From Nakamurella multipartita DSM 44233 (GTDB lineage Bacteria; Actinomycetota; Actinomycetes; Mycobacteriales; Nakamurellaceae): a stretch of DNA of 64,000 nucleotides. Every line of letters begins with the position of its first letter. Position 1 is the first letter of the stretch. This document shows, in pieces, positions 51,412 to 60,995 of this stretch. The notes beneath the pieces are model-generated. The model was not told the origin of the DNA, made no database searches, and saw only the letters and a program-made list of their open reading frames with translations. The translations under genes were made by a program, and so were the position numbers. Location of the stretch: assembly GCF_000024365.1 (NCBI RefSeq), contig NC_013235.1:1860001-1924000 (forward strand), in the 5' to 3' direction.

Positions 51412-54400
51412 ATGTCCCGACGAACCACCGGTGATGGCCCCACCGCCCTGCGCGCCCTCGCCCGCCGCGGCCTGCTCAGCCTGGTCGCGGCCTCCACCGC
51501 CGCCACCATCGCACTGGTGCCGGTGGCCCCGGCGACGGCCACGCCCGTCATCGTGGTCCCGGCGGCTGCGGTCGCGTCGGCGCCGATCGCCGATCCGGGG
51601 GCCGCCGCGCCCTCGGCGGCCCCAACCACCGACCCGGCCCCCACGCCCGCCCCGACCCCGGCCTCGACGCCCGCGCCGGCCTCGACGCCCGCGCCGGCCC
51701 CGACACCCGCGCCGGCGCCGGCCGCGGCGGTGGCTCCGGCTCCCGCCGCCGCCACGGCCACGACGACCGACCCGGCCCCGACCGGCAGCCCGGCTCCGGC
51801 TCCGGCCGCGGGGTCGCCGTCCGCCTCCACCCCCGCCTCCACCGCACCCTCGACAGTGGTTCCCAGCAGCACCTTCTCGCTGTCCCCGGCGGCCCGGTCG
51901 TTCCTGTCCGCCCTGAACCTGAACCTGGGATCCGGGCCGGTCACCGGCACCCTGGACGGCTCGGTGCTCACCGTCGCCGTCGGCGCCCCCGCCGTGGCGT
52001 TCCCGCTGCCCACCCCCGGCCAGACGGTCTCCTTCACCGGCGCCACCTTGACCATCGACGAGTCCACCCGGACGCTGACCCTCACCGCCGCGGTCACGAC
52101 CGGCAACGGTCTCGGCGGTTCGCTGTCGGTGAGCATCGCCAACGCCGATGCCACCGATCTGACCGGAGCCGACCTGACCGCCACCCTCGACATCACCGGG
52201 ATCTCCGTGCTGGGGACCACGGTGGAGGTCTCCGGCTCGCTGTCCGCCACCGGCGGCCGGCTCGCCGCCTCCCTGACCGGCAGGCTGAGCAGCGACGGCG
52301 TCGTCGCCGACGGGGTGCTGACCGTCAAGTCCGGGAGCACCATCACCCTGGCCACCGACACCGGCCTGAGCGTCAACGGCACCGCCGTCCTCGGTTCCGG
52401 CCCGACGGCTTTCACCGTGATCGTGTCCGGTGCGATCAAGGACGGCCGGAACTGGTCGCTGAGCGTGGACAACACCGCCGAGACGCCACAGTTCAGCCCG
52501 GTCGACGGCCTGAGCATCAGTCCGGCGTTCGCCGGAACGATCACCGACGCCAACGGGACCGTCACCTTCGATGTCGCCGGGGACGACACCGGGAGCTGGC
52601 AAACCGGCCCGGCCACGTTGTCCCTGACGCACGTGGAGGTGTCCAACGCCGCTCCCCGGGACGGATTGGCCTGTCCCGCGGTCGATCCCGGCCAGGTCTG
52701 GTTCGACATCCAGGGCGGCGTGGCCGATCCGGCGGCCGGGATCGCCGGTTCCGCGCAGGCCTGCGTGGTACCGGCGGCCAAGGCGTTCCAGATCACCGCG
52801 AGTGCGCCGAGCATCACCCTGCCCAACGCGGCCCACTTCTCGCTGGACCAGCCATCGGTGTCGATCACCGGCAGCGGCGTCGGGACGGCGCAGGCCAAGG
52901 TCGCGGTGTCGGCCGCCGCCACCCTGACGGTGGCGCCGGACGCCGACCACACGGTCCACACTCCGGTCACCCTGAGTTTCGCCGACGATGGCAGCTTCAC
53001 CGCTTCGGCCGGGATCGATCTAGGCGCGCTCGGCGTCGGCTCGGGCCAGGGCACCCTGGTGCTGGCCAGCAAGCAGATCGCCCAGTTCGACCCGACGACC
53101 GTGGGGGCGACCGGTCAAAAGTTCGATCTGCCGGCCGGCGTCACGCTGCTGTTCGCCTACCAGCCCTCGGGTGCGGTGAGCGCGGCGCTCAAGAACCTGC
53201 AGTTGCCCGCCCCGAAATCCATCGCCGCCCGGGCCACCCTGTCCGACAACGGGTTCGAGGCGACCGCTCAGCTGCAGTTCGGCGACCGGGACCAGGGCGC
53301 CAAGCTGTTCGCGCAGAACACCCCCGGTGGCGCCGCGGCCTACATCAACTCCCTGGGTCTGGATTTCCAACTGGGTTCGGCCAGCGGCACGGTGACCGTG
53401 TCCGGGTCGGCCTTCCTCGTGTTGTCCAAGCTGTATGCCAGCGGCACGGCCTCCCGGGTCCAGGTCACGCTCGGCGGCAGCCTGGGGGTCAGCGCGCAGG
53501 GGGCGGTGTCGGTCTCCTTGCAGTTCGACATCAAGGGTCTGGGCGGGCCGTGGACCGACGCGTTCGGCATCCCCGGTCTGTCGGTCAGTGAGGTCGCCGG
53601 CCGGATCGGGGTGAAGGACAGTCCGGAAACCGCCGGCATCCCCCTACCCACGCTGGCCTTCAAGGTCGACAACGTGCAGCTGCCCAAGGCCTGGAACGAT
53701 GCCATCGGCATCCAGGCCGGCGCCACCACCTCGTTGAATCTGGTGCTGGACGTGAACAACCCGGTGCTCGGCTTCTCGATCGCCGGCCAGACCCCGGATG
53801 CGGTCGCGCTCAAGCCCTTCACCATCATCAAGTCGGTGGCCGGGAAGTCGATCCCGTCGTCCTTGCCGGATTCGGTGCAGGTCAAGACCGCGCAGCTGCT
53901 GTTCGCCCCGCTGGGCGGCACCGACGCCGCGGGCAAGGCGATCAACCCCGGGGCGACCCTGGTCTTCGACAGCGCCGTGGCCGGTGTACCCGTGCACGTG
54001 GATGGCAACGTCGCCGTGCTGCCTTACCCGAGCCTGACCGCCGACGCGAGCGTCGGCAACTTCGCGGTCGGGCCGGTCACCCTGGCCAACACCGACCTGA
54101 AGATCACGCTGTCCGCGGATCCGTCGAACCCGCAGGCGGACTTCAGCTTCCACGGCGGATTCACCGACAAGACCAGCGGCATCTCGTTCCTGGCCGGCAT
54201 CGACGAGGGCGCCTCCGCCTCCCTGGCCAGCGCCGCGGTGTCGCTGCACATCGCCGGTGGCCAGCCGCAGTACCTGCAGGCGGCGGCGGACCTGACCGGT
54301 TCGGTCTCGATCTCGCCCAGGGACGGCAGCGTCTCCTTTGCGGCCTCGGGCAATGCCGCGGTCGCGGTGAACGGGCTGAACCTGGCGTCCGTGCCGTTCA

Positions 54401-55455
54401 GCTACTCGACCACCAGCGGCGCGCTCTGGCAGCAGCTGCAGGGCAGCGCGGGCCAGGTGGCCCAGGCGTTCAAGAGCGCCTACGGATGGACCGATGCCCA
54501 GGCCGCGGCCGCGCTGAACACCCTGCGGGCCACGCCGGCCCAGATTGCCGGGGCCCTGCAATCGGCCTACGGCGACGGCTCTGACGCGGTGATGAAGGTC
54601 CTGCTCAAGACCGGATTCAGCGTCGACACCAGCATCGCGACGGTGAAGTCGATCCTCGGGGCGGCGGACAACCAGATTGCCAGCACCCTTGCTCAGCTGG
54701 GCTACCAGCAAACCCAGATCGCGACCCTGCTGAACCGCTTCTACGGCGACGCCGACGCCCGGATCGCTTCCGTCCTGCTCGGTCTGGGCAACACCGCGAC
54801 CAGCGTCGCCGGGACCCTGCACACCGTGTTCGGTGACACCGACCGGCAGGTCGCCGTGGCCTTCCAGCAGATCGGGGTGCCCGCCCAGACGATCGAGGCC
54901 GCACTGACCAATGCCTTCGGCGACGGGCAGGCGGCGATCTACAACCTGATGACCTCGATCGGCTCCGCCGGCACCGGCACCCTGGACGCGCTGGCCGGGG
55001 TGTTCAACTCCGGGGCCTACTCGCCGTCGGCGCACCCGTGGTGGTCGGTGCCGCTGCTGTGGGACGTGTCCAACGCCAGCACCGCCGAGGGTGCGCCGGT
55101 CCTGCAGTGGAGCTGGAACGGCGGGCACAACCAGCAGTGGTACGTGCTGCCGACCGACGGCGGGTTCGCCGAGCTGGTCAACCGCAACAGCGGCAAGTGC
55201 CTGGCCGCGCCGGGCTACAACGCAGGCCAGCAACTCATCCAGGTGGCCTGCACCGGCAACCCGGGGCAGCAGTGGTACCTGGGCGTGTACCCCGGGCAGA
55301 GCCTGACCGGCCAGACCAAGACCGTCTGGAACCGCGCGACCGGGCTGTACGCGGACGTCAGTGGGGCCAGCACCGCGGCCGGTGCGGCCATCGACCAGTG
55401 GTACTACAACGGCAACTGGAACCAGCAGTGGTACTTCGGTCCCGCGGTCGGATGA
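51412..55455 (+). CDS. Large secreted protein with helical repeats and ricin-type lectin domain
   Basis: A 1347-residue exported protein. A Tat/Sec-like signal peptide (two Arg near the start, hydrophobic core, APATATPV) is followed by a Pro/Ala/Thr linker to about residue 150. Residues 155-1000 are beta-rich, Gly/Ser/Thr/Ala-rich and nearly free of cysteine, with no recognised family. Residues 1014-1200 are six or seven tandem helical repeats of 28-30 residues (pattern QIAxxLxxxYGDxxxxV). Residues 1210-1346 form a ricin-type beta-trefoil with QQWY three times and the GKCLA motif. It probably binds glycans at or beyond the cell surface. Strong promoter upstream; convergent with a secreted phosphoesterase. 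Confidence 0.85.
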   Translation: MSRRTTGDGPTALRALARRGLLSLVAASTAATIALVPVAPATATPVIVVPAAAVASAPIADPGAAAPSAAPTTDPAPTPAPTPASTPAPASTPAPAPTPAPAPAAAVAPAPAAATATTTDPAPTGSPAPAPAAGSPSASTPASTAPSTVVPSSTFSLSPAARSFLSALNLNLGSGPVTGTLDGSVLTVAVGAPAVAFPLPTPGQTVSFTGATLTIDESTRTLTLTAAVTTGNGLGGSLSVSIANADATDLTGADLTATLDITGISVLGTTVEVSGSLSATGGRLAASLTGRLSSDGVVADGVLTVKSGSTITLATDTGLSVNGTAVLGSGPTAFTVIVSGAIKDGRNWSLSVDNTAETPQFSPVDGLSISPAFAGTITDANGTVTFDVAGDDTGSWQTGPATLSLTHVEVSNAAPRDGLACPAVDPGQVWFDIQGGVADPAAGIAGSAQACVVPAAKAFQITASAPSITLPNAAHFSLDQPSVSITGSGVGTAQAKVAVSAAATLTVAPDADHTVHTPVTLSFADDGSFTASAGIDLGALGVGSGQGTLVLASKQIAQFDPTTVGATGQKFDLPAGVTLLFAYQPSGAVSAALKNLQLPAPKSIAARATLSDNGFEATAQLQFGDRDQGAKLFAQNTPGGAAAYINSLGLDFQLGSASGTVTVSGSAFLVLSKLYASGTASRVQVTLGGSLGVSAQGAVSVSLQFDIKGLGGPWTDAFGIPGLSVSEVAGRIGVKDSPETAGIPLPTLAFKVDNVQLPKAWNDAIGIQAGATTSLNLVLDVNNPVLGFSIAGQTPDAVALKPFTIIKSVAGKSIPSSLPDSVQVKTAQLLFAPLGGTDAAGKAINPGATLVFDSAVAGVPVHVDGNVAVLPYPSLTADASVGNFAVGPVTLANTDLKITLSADPSNPQADFSFHGGFTDKTSGISFLAGIDEGASASLASAAVSLHIAGGQPQYLQAAADLTGSVSISPRDGSVSFAASGNAAVAVNGLNLASVPFSYSTTSGALWQQLQGSAGQVAQAFKSAYGWTDAQAAAALNTLRATPAQIAGALQSAYGDGSDAVMKVLLKTGFSVDTSIATVKSILGAADNQIASTLAQLGYQQTQIATLLNRFYGDADARIASVLLGLGNTATSVAGTLHTVFGDTDRQVAVAFQQIGVPAQTIEAALTNAFGDGQAAIYNLMTSIGSAGTGTLDALAGVFNSGAYSPSAHPWWSVPLLWDVSNASTAEGAPVLQWSWNGGHNQQWYVLPTDGGFAELVNRNSGKCLAAPGYNAGQQLIQVACTGNPGQQWYLGVYPGQSLTGQTKTVWNRATGLYADVSGASTAAGAAIDQWYYNGNWNQQWYFGPAVG

Positions 55456-55489
55456 GCTGACCGGGGCCCCTCAGGTGCCCGACCACCCA

Positions 55490-55529
55490 CCGTTCGGCCC
55501 GGGACGCACCAGCGTCCCGGGCCGAACGG
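55490..55529. terminator. Bidirectional terminator hairpin
   Basis: A perfect 18-bp stem (CCGTTCGGCCCGGGACGC and its complement) around a four-base loop ACCA, between the convergent secreted protein and phosphoesterase genes. It can end transcription from both sides. Confidence 0.9.
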
Positions 55530-55545
55530 CGTGCCGCCGCCGGGG

Positions 55546-57186
55546 TCAGTGCCGGGTGCCGGTCCGGATCGCGGCGGTCAGATCGGTCACCTGGGCGTCC
55601 CGCGTCGCCACCGGGGGCAGATTGAGCGCGTGCTCGAGAGTGGCCATGATGGAGGTGGTGTCGTAGGAGTGATGGTCGACGCCGGAGCGGTGGAAGCCGG
55701 TGCTGATCAGCAGGGCGGGGATCCGGGTGCCCGGACCGAACTGGTCGGACGGGCCGTCGGTGTTGCCCAACCCGGGTGGCGACACGTGGTCCCACTGCCC
55801 GCCGAACTCGTCATAGGTGACGACGATCAGAGTGTCCCGGGCCTGCGGGCCGGAGGTGATGGCCTTGATCAGATCGACCAGATGATCTGAGCCGTCGGGT
55901 TCGCTGGCGTAGCCGGGATGTTCGTTCTCCGCCCCGTAGTGCTTGACGAAACTCACCGTCGGCAGCTGGCCCCGCCGGGCGGCCTGGATGAACTCGGTCT
56001 CGTCCCGCAGGTGGCTGCGTCCGGGCTGGCCCGGGGCGTACGCGGCGAAGTAGTTCAGGGGCTGATGGTGGTACTGGAACAGCGGCCCGGGATGCCCGGC
56101 GTCCGCGTCGCTCCAGCCGCCGGAGTACCAGTTCCAGCTGATCTTGGCCTCGGTGAGCCGGTCACCGATGTTCGGATAGACGGCATCGTCGATCAACGGC
56201 AGCTTCGAGCCGCCACCGAACGGCGGGCTGGTCGGCTGCATGGTGTTGACCGCATAGTCGCCGCAGGCCAGGTTGGGGAGCGCGGACGGGCAGGCCTGGG
56301 TCAGTTGCGCATCCTTGACCGAGGCACCGGCCGTGGGCGTGTACAGGGGGTAGCTGCTGTTGGGGAAGCCGGCGCCGTCCACGACCGAGTGCAGGTTGGC
56401 GGCGCCGCCGGTGTGGGTCGGGTCGGTGTCGACCGGGGCACGGGCGGCGACCAGGTAATGATGGTTGAGGAACGATCCGCCGAAGGCCGCCTGGAAGAAG
56501 TGGTCGGCGATCACGTAATTGGGTGCGCCGCGGCGGTGCAGGTACTGGTAGATCGGCAGTGTCGTGGTGTCGTAGACACCCATCGTCAGACCGACGGCGT
56601 CGCTGCCGGTGACGTAGCGATTCTGCCGACCACCGTTGAGCTGATACTGCTCCTGGTAGAAGCGGTGGACCAGATCCCGGGTACAGCCACCTCGCGTCGC
56701 GCCGTCGCTGCCCTTGAGGACCCCGTTCGGGGCGGAGGTGCCCGGGGCCGGGCAGGTCTTGTCCTTCGGCCGGATGAAGTCGTCGATCGTGAAGTGGGTG
56801 TTGGCGAATCCGCTGGCCGGCACGTGGTGGGCCTGATCGACGCAGGTGGTGGGCACCGGGCTGGGGGAGGACAGGTTGACGTCGTCCTGCAGCAGGCAGC
56901 CGTAGGCGTCGCCGTCCTGGGTGATCTGGGTGGTGTTGACCTGCCGGGCATCGGCCAGCCCGGTGACCGGTTCGCCGTTGACCGGACCCCAGGATCCGTA
57001 GAGGTTGTCGAAGCTGTGGTTCTCCTCGTAGATCACCACCACGTTCTTGAACCCGTTGATGGTGGGTGCGCGGCCGCCGTGACCGGACCACGACGAGGGG
57101 TCGGCGGCGGCCGGGGCGGCGCTGACGACCACCAGCAGCAGTCCCGCAGACAGCACTGGTAGCAGCATTTTTCGACGTCGGAGCAT
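55546..57186 (-). CDS. Secreted phosphoesterase (phospholipase C/acid phosphatase family)
   Basis: A 546-residue exported enzyme of the phosphoesterase family that includes AcpA and phospholipases C. A signal peptide (basic start, hydrophobic stretch, ending APAAADP) precedes the catalytic domain. Metal ligands are suggested by YEENHSFDNLYG near residue 52 (acidic pair plus nucleophile region), ADHFFQAAFGGSFLNHHYL near 227, YGAENEHPGYAS and VVTYDEFGGQWDHV near 455. It should hydrolyse phosphomonoesters or phospholipids outside the cell. Convergent with the lectin-like protein gene. Confidence 0.9.
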   Translation of the reverse strand: MLRRRKMLLPVLSAGLLLVVVSAAPAAADPSSWSGHGGRAPTINGFKNVVVIYEENHSFDNLYGSWGPVNGEPVTGLADARQVNTTQITQDGDAYGCLLQDDVNLSSPSPVPTTCVDQAHHVPASGFANTHFTIDDFIRPKDKTCPAPGTSAPNGVLKGSDGATRGGCTRDLVHRFYQEQYQLNGGRQNRYVTGSDAVGLTMGVYDTTTLPIYQYLHRRGAPNYVIADHFFQAAFGGSFLNHHYLVAARAPVDTDPTHTGGAANLHSVVDGAGFPNSSYPLYTPTAGASVKDAQLTQACPSALPNLACGDYAVNTMQPTSPPFGGGSKLPLIDDAVYPNIGDRLTEAKISWNWYSGGWSDADAGHPGPLFQYHHQPLNYFAAYAPGQPGRSHLRDETEFIQAARRGQLPTVSFVKHYGAENEHPGYASEPDGSDHLVDLIKAITSGPQARDTLIVVTYDEFGGQWDHVSPPGLGNTDGPSDQFGPGTRIPALLISTGFHRSGVDHHSYDTTSIMATLEHALNLPPVATRDAQVTDLTAAIRTGTRH

Positions 57187-57360
57187 GACACCCTCCCAGG
57201 GAAGCCGGCCGTGTGGCTGTGAGCAGCCTGTACCTGCGCCCAGCCGCCGACAATCCGCCTGATGACGGACCCTTGATGAACGCTGAGTGACCGATCACCT
57301 GCCCGGCGCTAAGAACGGCCCACCGGGGTACTGCCGGGTGGGGTAATGCTGGAGGCAACC

Positions 57361-58074
57361 ATGGTCACATTCGATTCATCTGATTTATTCGATTCACCCG
57401 ATTCCAGGGCATTCGAAGTGGACACCGCGATCTTCGACGTCGACGGCACGCTGGTGGACACCAACTACCAGCACGCGCTGGCCTGGTACCGCGCCTTTCG
57501 CCGGTACGACCTGACCATTCCGTTGTGGCACATCCACCGGGCCATCGGAATGGGCGGCGATCAGCTCATCCCGCACGTGGCCGGCGAGGACGTCGCCCGG
57601 CGGCACGCCGAGGACCTCGATCAGGCGTGGACCGAGGAATTCCGCGCGATGGTGGACGAGGTGCAGCCGTTCGAGGGGGCCCGGGAATTGCTGGCCGAGG
57701 TGAAGGAGCGCGGCTTTCGCCTGGTGCTGGCCAGCTCGGGCAAACAGGAGTTCGTCACCCGCTTCCTCGAGCTGATCGACGGCCGGTCGATCGCCGACGC
57801 CTGGACCACCTCCGAGGACGCCGAGGAGAGCAAACCGGCGCCCGACCTGTTGCAGGTGGCGCTGGCCAAGGTGTCCGGGGCGCGCGGGCTGATGATCGGC
57901 GACTCGACCTGGGACTGCGCCGCCGCGAACAGATTGTCGGTGCCCACGCTGGCGGTGCGGACGGGCGGCTTCTCCACCGAAGAACTCCGGGCGGCCGGAG
58001 CGATCGGTGTCTTCGACTCGCTGGTGGATCTGCGGCGGTCGCTGGACCGAACGCCGTTGGCGCGTCCGCGCTGA
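57361..58074 (+). CDS. HAD family phosphatase
   Basis: A 237-residue haloacid-dehalogenase-type phosphatase of the beta-phosphoglucomutase/phosphoglycolate phosphatase kind. The nucleophile and acid/base are Asp26 and Asp28 in FDVDGTLVD, motif II is LASSGK, the Lys is in ESKPAPD and the metal Asp in MIGDSTWD. The ATG at 57361 is chosen because GGAGG lies five bases before it; an ATG at 57346 has no such support. The first 18 residues are a degenerate FDSSDLFDSPD repeat. Substrate unknown. Confidence 0.9.
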   Translation: MVTFDSSDLFDSPDSRAFEVDTAIFDVDGTLVDTNYQHALAWYRAFRRYDLTIPLWHIHRAIGMGGDQLIPHVAGEDVARRHAEDLDQAWTEEFRAMVDEVQPFEGARELLAEVKERGFRLVLASSGKQEFVTRFLELIDGRSIADAWTTSEDAEESKPAPDLLQVALAKVSGARGLMIGDSTWDCAAANRLSVPTLAVRTGGFSTEELRAAGAIGVFDSLVDLRRSLDRTPLARPR

Positions 58075-58098
58075 CCCTCGTGCAGACGGTGGCCTGGG

Positions 58099-58104
58099 CA
58101 TACT
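58099..58104 (+). promoter_or_regulatory. Putative -10 box before 58111 gene
   Basis: CATACT lies six bases before the ATG at 58111 and no ribosome binding site is present. Confidence 0.4.
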
Positions 58105-58110
58105 CGTGCG

Positions 58111-58980
58111 ATGGCGGACGGCGGGCAGGCTCCTCGGATCGTGATCGACCTCGACCACGGCGGCTTCGACGTCGCAGATCCGGCCGGCAGCCTGCCCTCC
58201 TTTCGGTCCGCGTCGGCCTTCGCGCCCTGGCGTGCGCTGTGGCTCTTCCACGGCGTCACCGCGCCGCTGATTCGCGGCTTCTACTACCCGATCTCCGCCT
58301 CGGAGCGGTACGGCCTGAGCCGAGGGCAGGGGCCACGCTGCGTGCTGCTCGACGCGCGGGGCGATCAGCTGTGGCTCAGCGGGGTGGCCTGCGGCGGCAC
58401 CGGGGCTCCGGTCGAGGCCGCCCGCCGCCTACTCGACGCCTTGTCATGGACGGCCCCGGACCTGGCCGGGCCCGACGAGATGCTTTTTGTCGACGGAGAT
58501 CTCGTGCAGTCCCGGCCATTGTCCGCGCCCCGGCCGCAGGCCGCCCCGGGCAAGACCTTTGTCCGCGACGGCCGCCTGGCGTGTCGGATGGAGTTCGACA
58601 CGCCCGCCACCACGCCGGACGATCTGCAGGAGATCTGGGCGTTGTCGATCGGCCCATCCGGATGGTTGGGCCGGCCGAGGGCACTGACGCTGTATGCGGA
58701 TCGGGCCCGGTCACAGCAGGCCGGCCACGAAGGCTGCCAGCTCATCGCCCGGGGCGCGACCGGCCGGGAATTGTGGCTGCAACTACCGGAGCCGGACACC
58801 TACGAACGGCTCGCCTTCACCCCTCGGGCCGGTTACGCCGGTGCGTTCACCCAGTACGAGGCGTTCAAGGTGGCCGTCTTCCGCTCCGTGGGCGTGGATC
58901 TCACCGCCACCGGCCGGACCTGGCGGGACGTCCTGCGGGGCCACCACCCTGAACCCGCACCCATCATCAGCTGGCCCTGA
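58111..58980 (+). CDS. Hypothetical protein
   Basis: A 289-residue soluble protein that I do not recognise. It is Pro/Gly/Arg-rich with many Trp (WRALWLFHGV, LWLSGVACGG, WLGRPRALTLY), no signal peptide, no membrane helix and three cysteines spread out. The end, HHPEPAPIISWP, is proline-rich. Coding bias is strong throughout and an ATG follows a likely -10 hexamer. It stands alone between the HAD phosphatase and a SHOCT protein gene. Confidence 0.7.
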   Translation: MADGGQAPRIVIDLDHGGFDVADPAGSLPSFRSASAFAPWRALWLFHGVTAPLIRGFYYPISASERYGLSRGQGPRCVLLDARGDQLWLSGVACGGTGAPVEAARRLLDALSWTAPDLAGPDEMLFVDGDLVQSRPLSAPRPQAAPGKTFVRDGRLACRMEFDTPATTPDDLQEIWALSIGPSGWLGRPRALTLYADRARSQQAGHEGCQLIARGATGRELWLQLPEPDTYERLAFTPRAGYAGAFTQYEAFKVAVFRSVGVDLTATGRTWRDVLRGHHPEPAPIISWP

Positions 58981-59114
58981 CCGTCGGCCGGCCCCGCACC
59001 CAGGTCGGGACCATCGGCCCTGCCGGCAGCGGCATGGGGTGCCGATGATCGATGGTGGCGCGACCGGCCACTTCGGGCCGGGCCGGTCCGAGTTCGTGAC
59101 GTGGATCGAGGTGT

Positions 59115-59387
59115 GTGGCCGTGATGTACGGAAACGACGACTACGGCATGTCGGGCTGGATGTGGTGGTGGTCCGCGGCCCTGGTGGTGGGGGTGCTGGT
59201 GTTGTTGGGCGGCCTGGTGTGGGCCATCGTGGTGACCACTCGCCGGCCGGCCGGGCCGGGCCAGCCCGTTCCGTCGGCGGTCGGACCATCGGCGGCGAGG
59301 CAGATACTCGATCAGCGATATGCACGAGGGGAACTGGACACGCCGGAGTACCAGGAACGGGTGCATACGTTGGGCGGCGCCGCCTGA
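59115..59387 (+). CDS. SHOCT domain membrane protein
   Basis: A 90-residue protein from GTG at 59115; an ATG at 59124 would remove three residues, and the choice is open. One membrane helix (about residues 18-42, after GMSGWMWWW) is followed by a Pro-rich linker and a short C-terminal SHOCT motif: AARQILDQRYARGELDTPEYQERVHTL. SHOCT segments are oligomerisation motifs of unknown wider role. The stop lies one base from the convergent ANTAR gene end. Confidence 0.85.
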   Translation: MAVMYGNDDYGMSGWMWWWSAALVVGVLVLLGGLVWAIVVTTRRPAGPGQPVPSAVGPSAARQILDQRYARGELDTPEYQERVHTLGGAA

Positions 59388-59388
59388 A

Positions 59389-60000
59389 TCACCCGTCGGG
59401 TTCGGTCGGCGGATCGTCGGCACCGAGCACGGAGTGCACGATGCCCTCGGCGACGGCGGTTTCGGAGGTGCGCCGTTGCCCGGCGGCCCGCCGCAGGTGG
59501 TCCCGGGCCTGCTCGGGGGTGTCGCCGCGGGCGATCAGGATGCCGACGGCCCGGTTGACCACGCTGAGCCGGTGCAGGTCGTCCGGAGCCGGGTCGGGCG
59601 GGTCGTCATCGGCGGGACTGCTCCAGGCCCGCAGATGCTGGTCGAGGTGGACCTGGCCGTCCAGGCCCCAGGCCTGGTGCGCGTCGGCCGCGAGCTCCTT
59701 GAAGGCGCCCGGATGGGCGGCGTAGAACAGGACCGTGCTGCCGGGTCCGGTGCCGGCCAGCGGGTCCAACGGCAGCTGCAACGTCGACCGGGCGGCCTCC
59801 GCGTCACCGTCGGCCATCGTGGTCAGGGTGAACGGCCGGTCGTGCAGTTTCAAGGTCATCTGCAGGCCCAGGAAGCTGGGTACCGCCTCGGTCAGATCGT
59901 CGATCAGCACGCTGAGAATCCCCGAGAGATCGGTTCCTGGGTCGTCCAGAGCGTCGGTGAGGGCGCTGAGCTGCGCACTGAGCGAACGTGACACGTCCAT
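59389..60000 (-). CDS. ANTAR domain protein
   Basis: A 203-residue protein from the ATG at 60000; a TTG at 60120 would add 40 residues, so the start is uncertain. The N-terminal two thirds look like a small sensor domain with GAF-like strands (LGLQMTLKLHDRPFTLTT). The C-terminal segment LHRLSVVNRAVGILIARGDTPEQARDHLRRAA is an ANTAR RNA-binding helix bundle. ANTAR proteins relieve terminators by binding paired RNA hairpins. It lies just downstream of a second GAF-ANTAR gene on the same strand. Confidence 0.82.
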   Translation of the reverse strand: MDVSRSLSAQLSALTDALDDPGTDLSGILSVLIDDLTEAVPSFLGLQMTLKLHDRPFTLTTMADGDAEAARSTLQLPLDPLAGTGPGSTVLFYAAHPGAFKELAADAHQAWGLDGQVHLDQHLRAWSSPADDDPPDPAPDDLHRLSVVNRAVGILIARGDTPEQARDHLRRAAGQRRTSETAVAEGIVHSVLGADDPPTEPDG

Positions 60001-60155
60001 GCCGGGCTCCGGCGTCCCGACCGCGGTCAGATACTCAGCGAAGTCGGGAGATGCCGGTTTGCCTGTCCCGATGCCCCATCGCGCAGTCCGGTCGGGACCG
60101 CCCTGCTCACAATGATGCAAGGCCTCACGCTACCGCGCGATCAGGCTACGGCCGG

Positions 60156-60995
60156 TCATGGGTGCTGGTGGCGATCCCGCGCGCGTTGGACGGCGGACTG
60201 CACCACCCCGGTGGCGACCTCGGTGAGCTTGACGTGATCGCGTTGACTGATGCCCCGCAGCCGGTCGAACGCCTCGTCCGCGGTGACGCCGCTGCGGCTC
60301 ATCACGATGCCGATGGCCTGGTCGATGACCGCCCGGTTGGACAGGGCAGCCTGCAGGTTGGTGGCCAGCCGTTTGGTCTGCGCGAGGATCTGCGCGTTCT
60401 GCACGGCGATCGCGGCCGGCGCGGCGAACAGCTGGCCCAGGTACTCGGCGCGTTCGTCGAAGGCGTCCTTCATGTGCGCGTAGATGTTCATCGCCCCGAC
60501 CACGCCGTCGGTGGCTCGCAATGGGAGGGACAGGACGCTGTGCACGCCCAGCCGGCCCACCCGGGCCCCGAACTGCGGCCAGCGCTGGTCGGCGCCGATG
60601 GACCCGGAGCGCATCGGGCGGCCGGTGGCGGCCGCGCTGATGCACGGGCCTTCACCGATTCCGTACTGGATGTCGTCCACCTCGCGGACGAACGGTGCGG
60701 TCTTGACGATGACGTCCGCCCGGTCGCGCTCGATGAGGGTCAGCCCGGCCCCGTCGGCGCCGGGCACGGCGCGCACGGCGTAGGTGGCGACCTCGGTGAG
60801 CAGCTCCTCCAGGTCGAGCGCGGAGGACGACAGCCGCGACAGGGCGGTGACACTGCCGGCCAGGTTGTGTTCCTCGGCGGCTCGTTGGGCCGCGGCGTCG
60901 ACCGGCTCGGTGCCGGGGTCGCCGGAAGGATGCGCATCCGGAGGGGGGACGGATTCGTCGCCCGGGGCGCCCGCGCCCGCAGAGCTGCTGGTCAA
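60156..60995 (-). CDS. GAF and ANTAR domain protein
   Basis: A 279-residue regulator starting at TTG, with GAAGGA upstream. Residues 1-45 are a disordered acidic/Pro-rich stretch. The GAF domain spans about 55-205 (VPGADGAGLTLIERDRADVIV, IGEGPCISAA, VHSVLSLPLRATDGVVGAMNIYA). The ANTAR domain is at 210-270: LQAALSNRAVIDQAIGIVMSRSGVTADEAFDRLRGISQ. It should act as a ligand-gated antiterminator. The region upstream of the start (60996-61244) leads into the insertion sequence, which may have changed its promoter. Confidence 0.9.
   Translation of the reverse strand: MTSSSAGAGAPGDESVPPPDAHPSGDPGTEPVDAAAQRAAEEHNLAGSVTALSRLSSSALDLEELLTEVATYAVRAVPGADGAGLTLIERDRADVIVKTAPFVREVDDIQYGIGEGPCISAAATGRPMRSGSIGADQRWPQFGARVGRLGVHSVLSLPLRATDGVVGAMNIYAHMKDAFDERAEYLGQLFAAPAAIAVQNAQILAQTKRLATNLQAALSNRAVIDQAIGIVMSRSGVTADEAFDRLRGISQRDHVKLTEVATGVVQSAVQRARDRHQHP

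Noticed and set aside
51390-53072. 560-codon minus-strand frame opposite the secreted protein
   Set aside because: Shadow of a repetitive Ala/Thr/Pro coding region; it also covers the promoter of the plus-strand gene.
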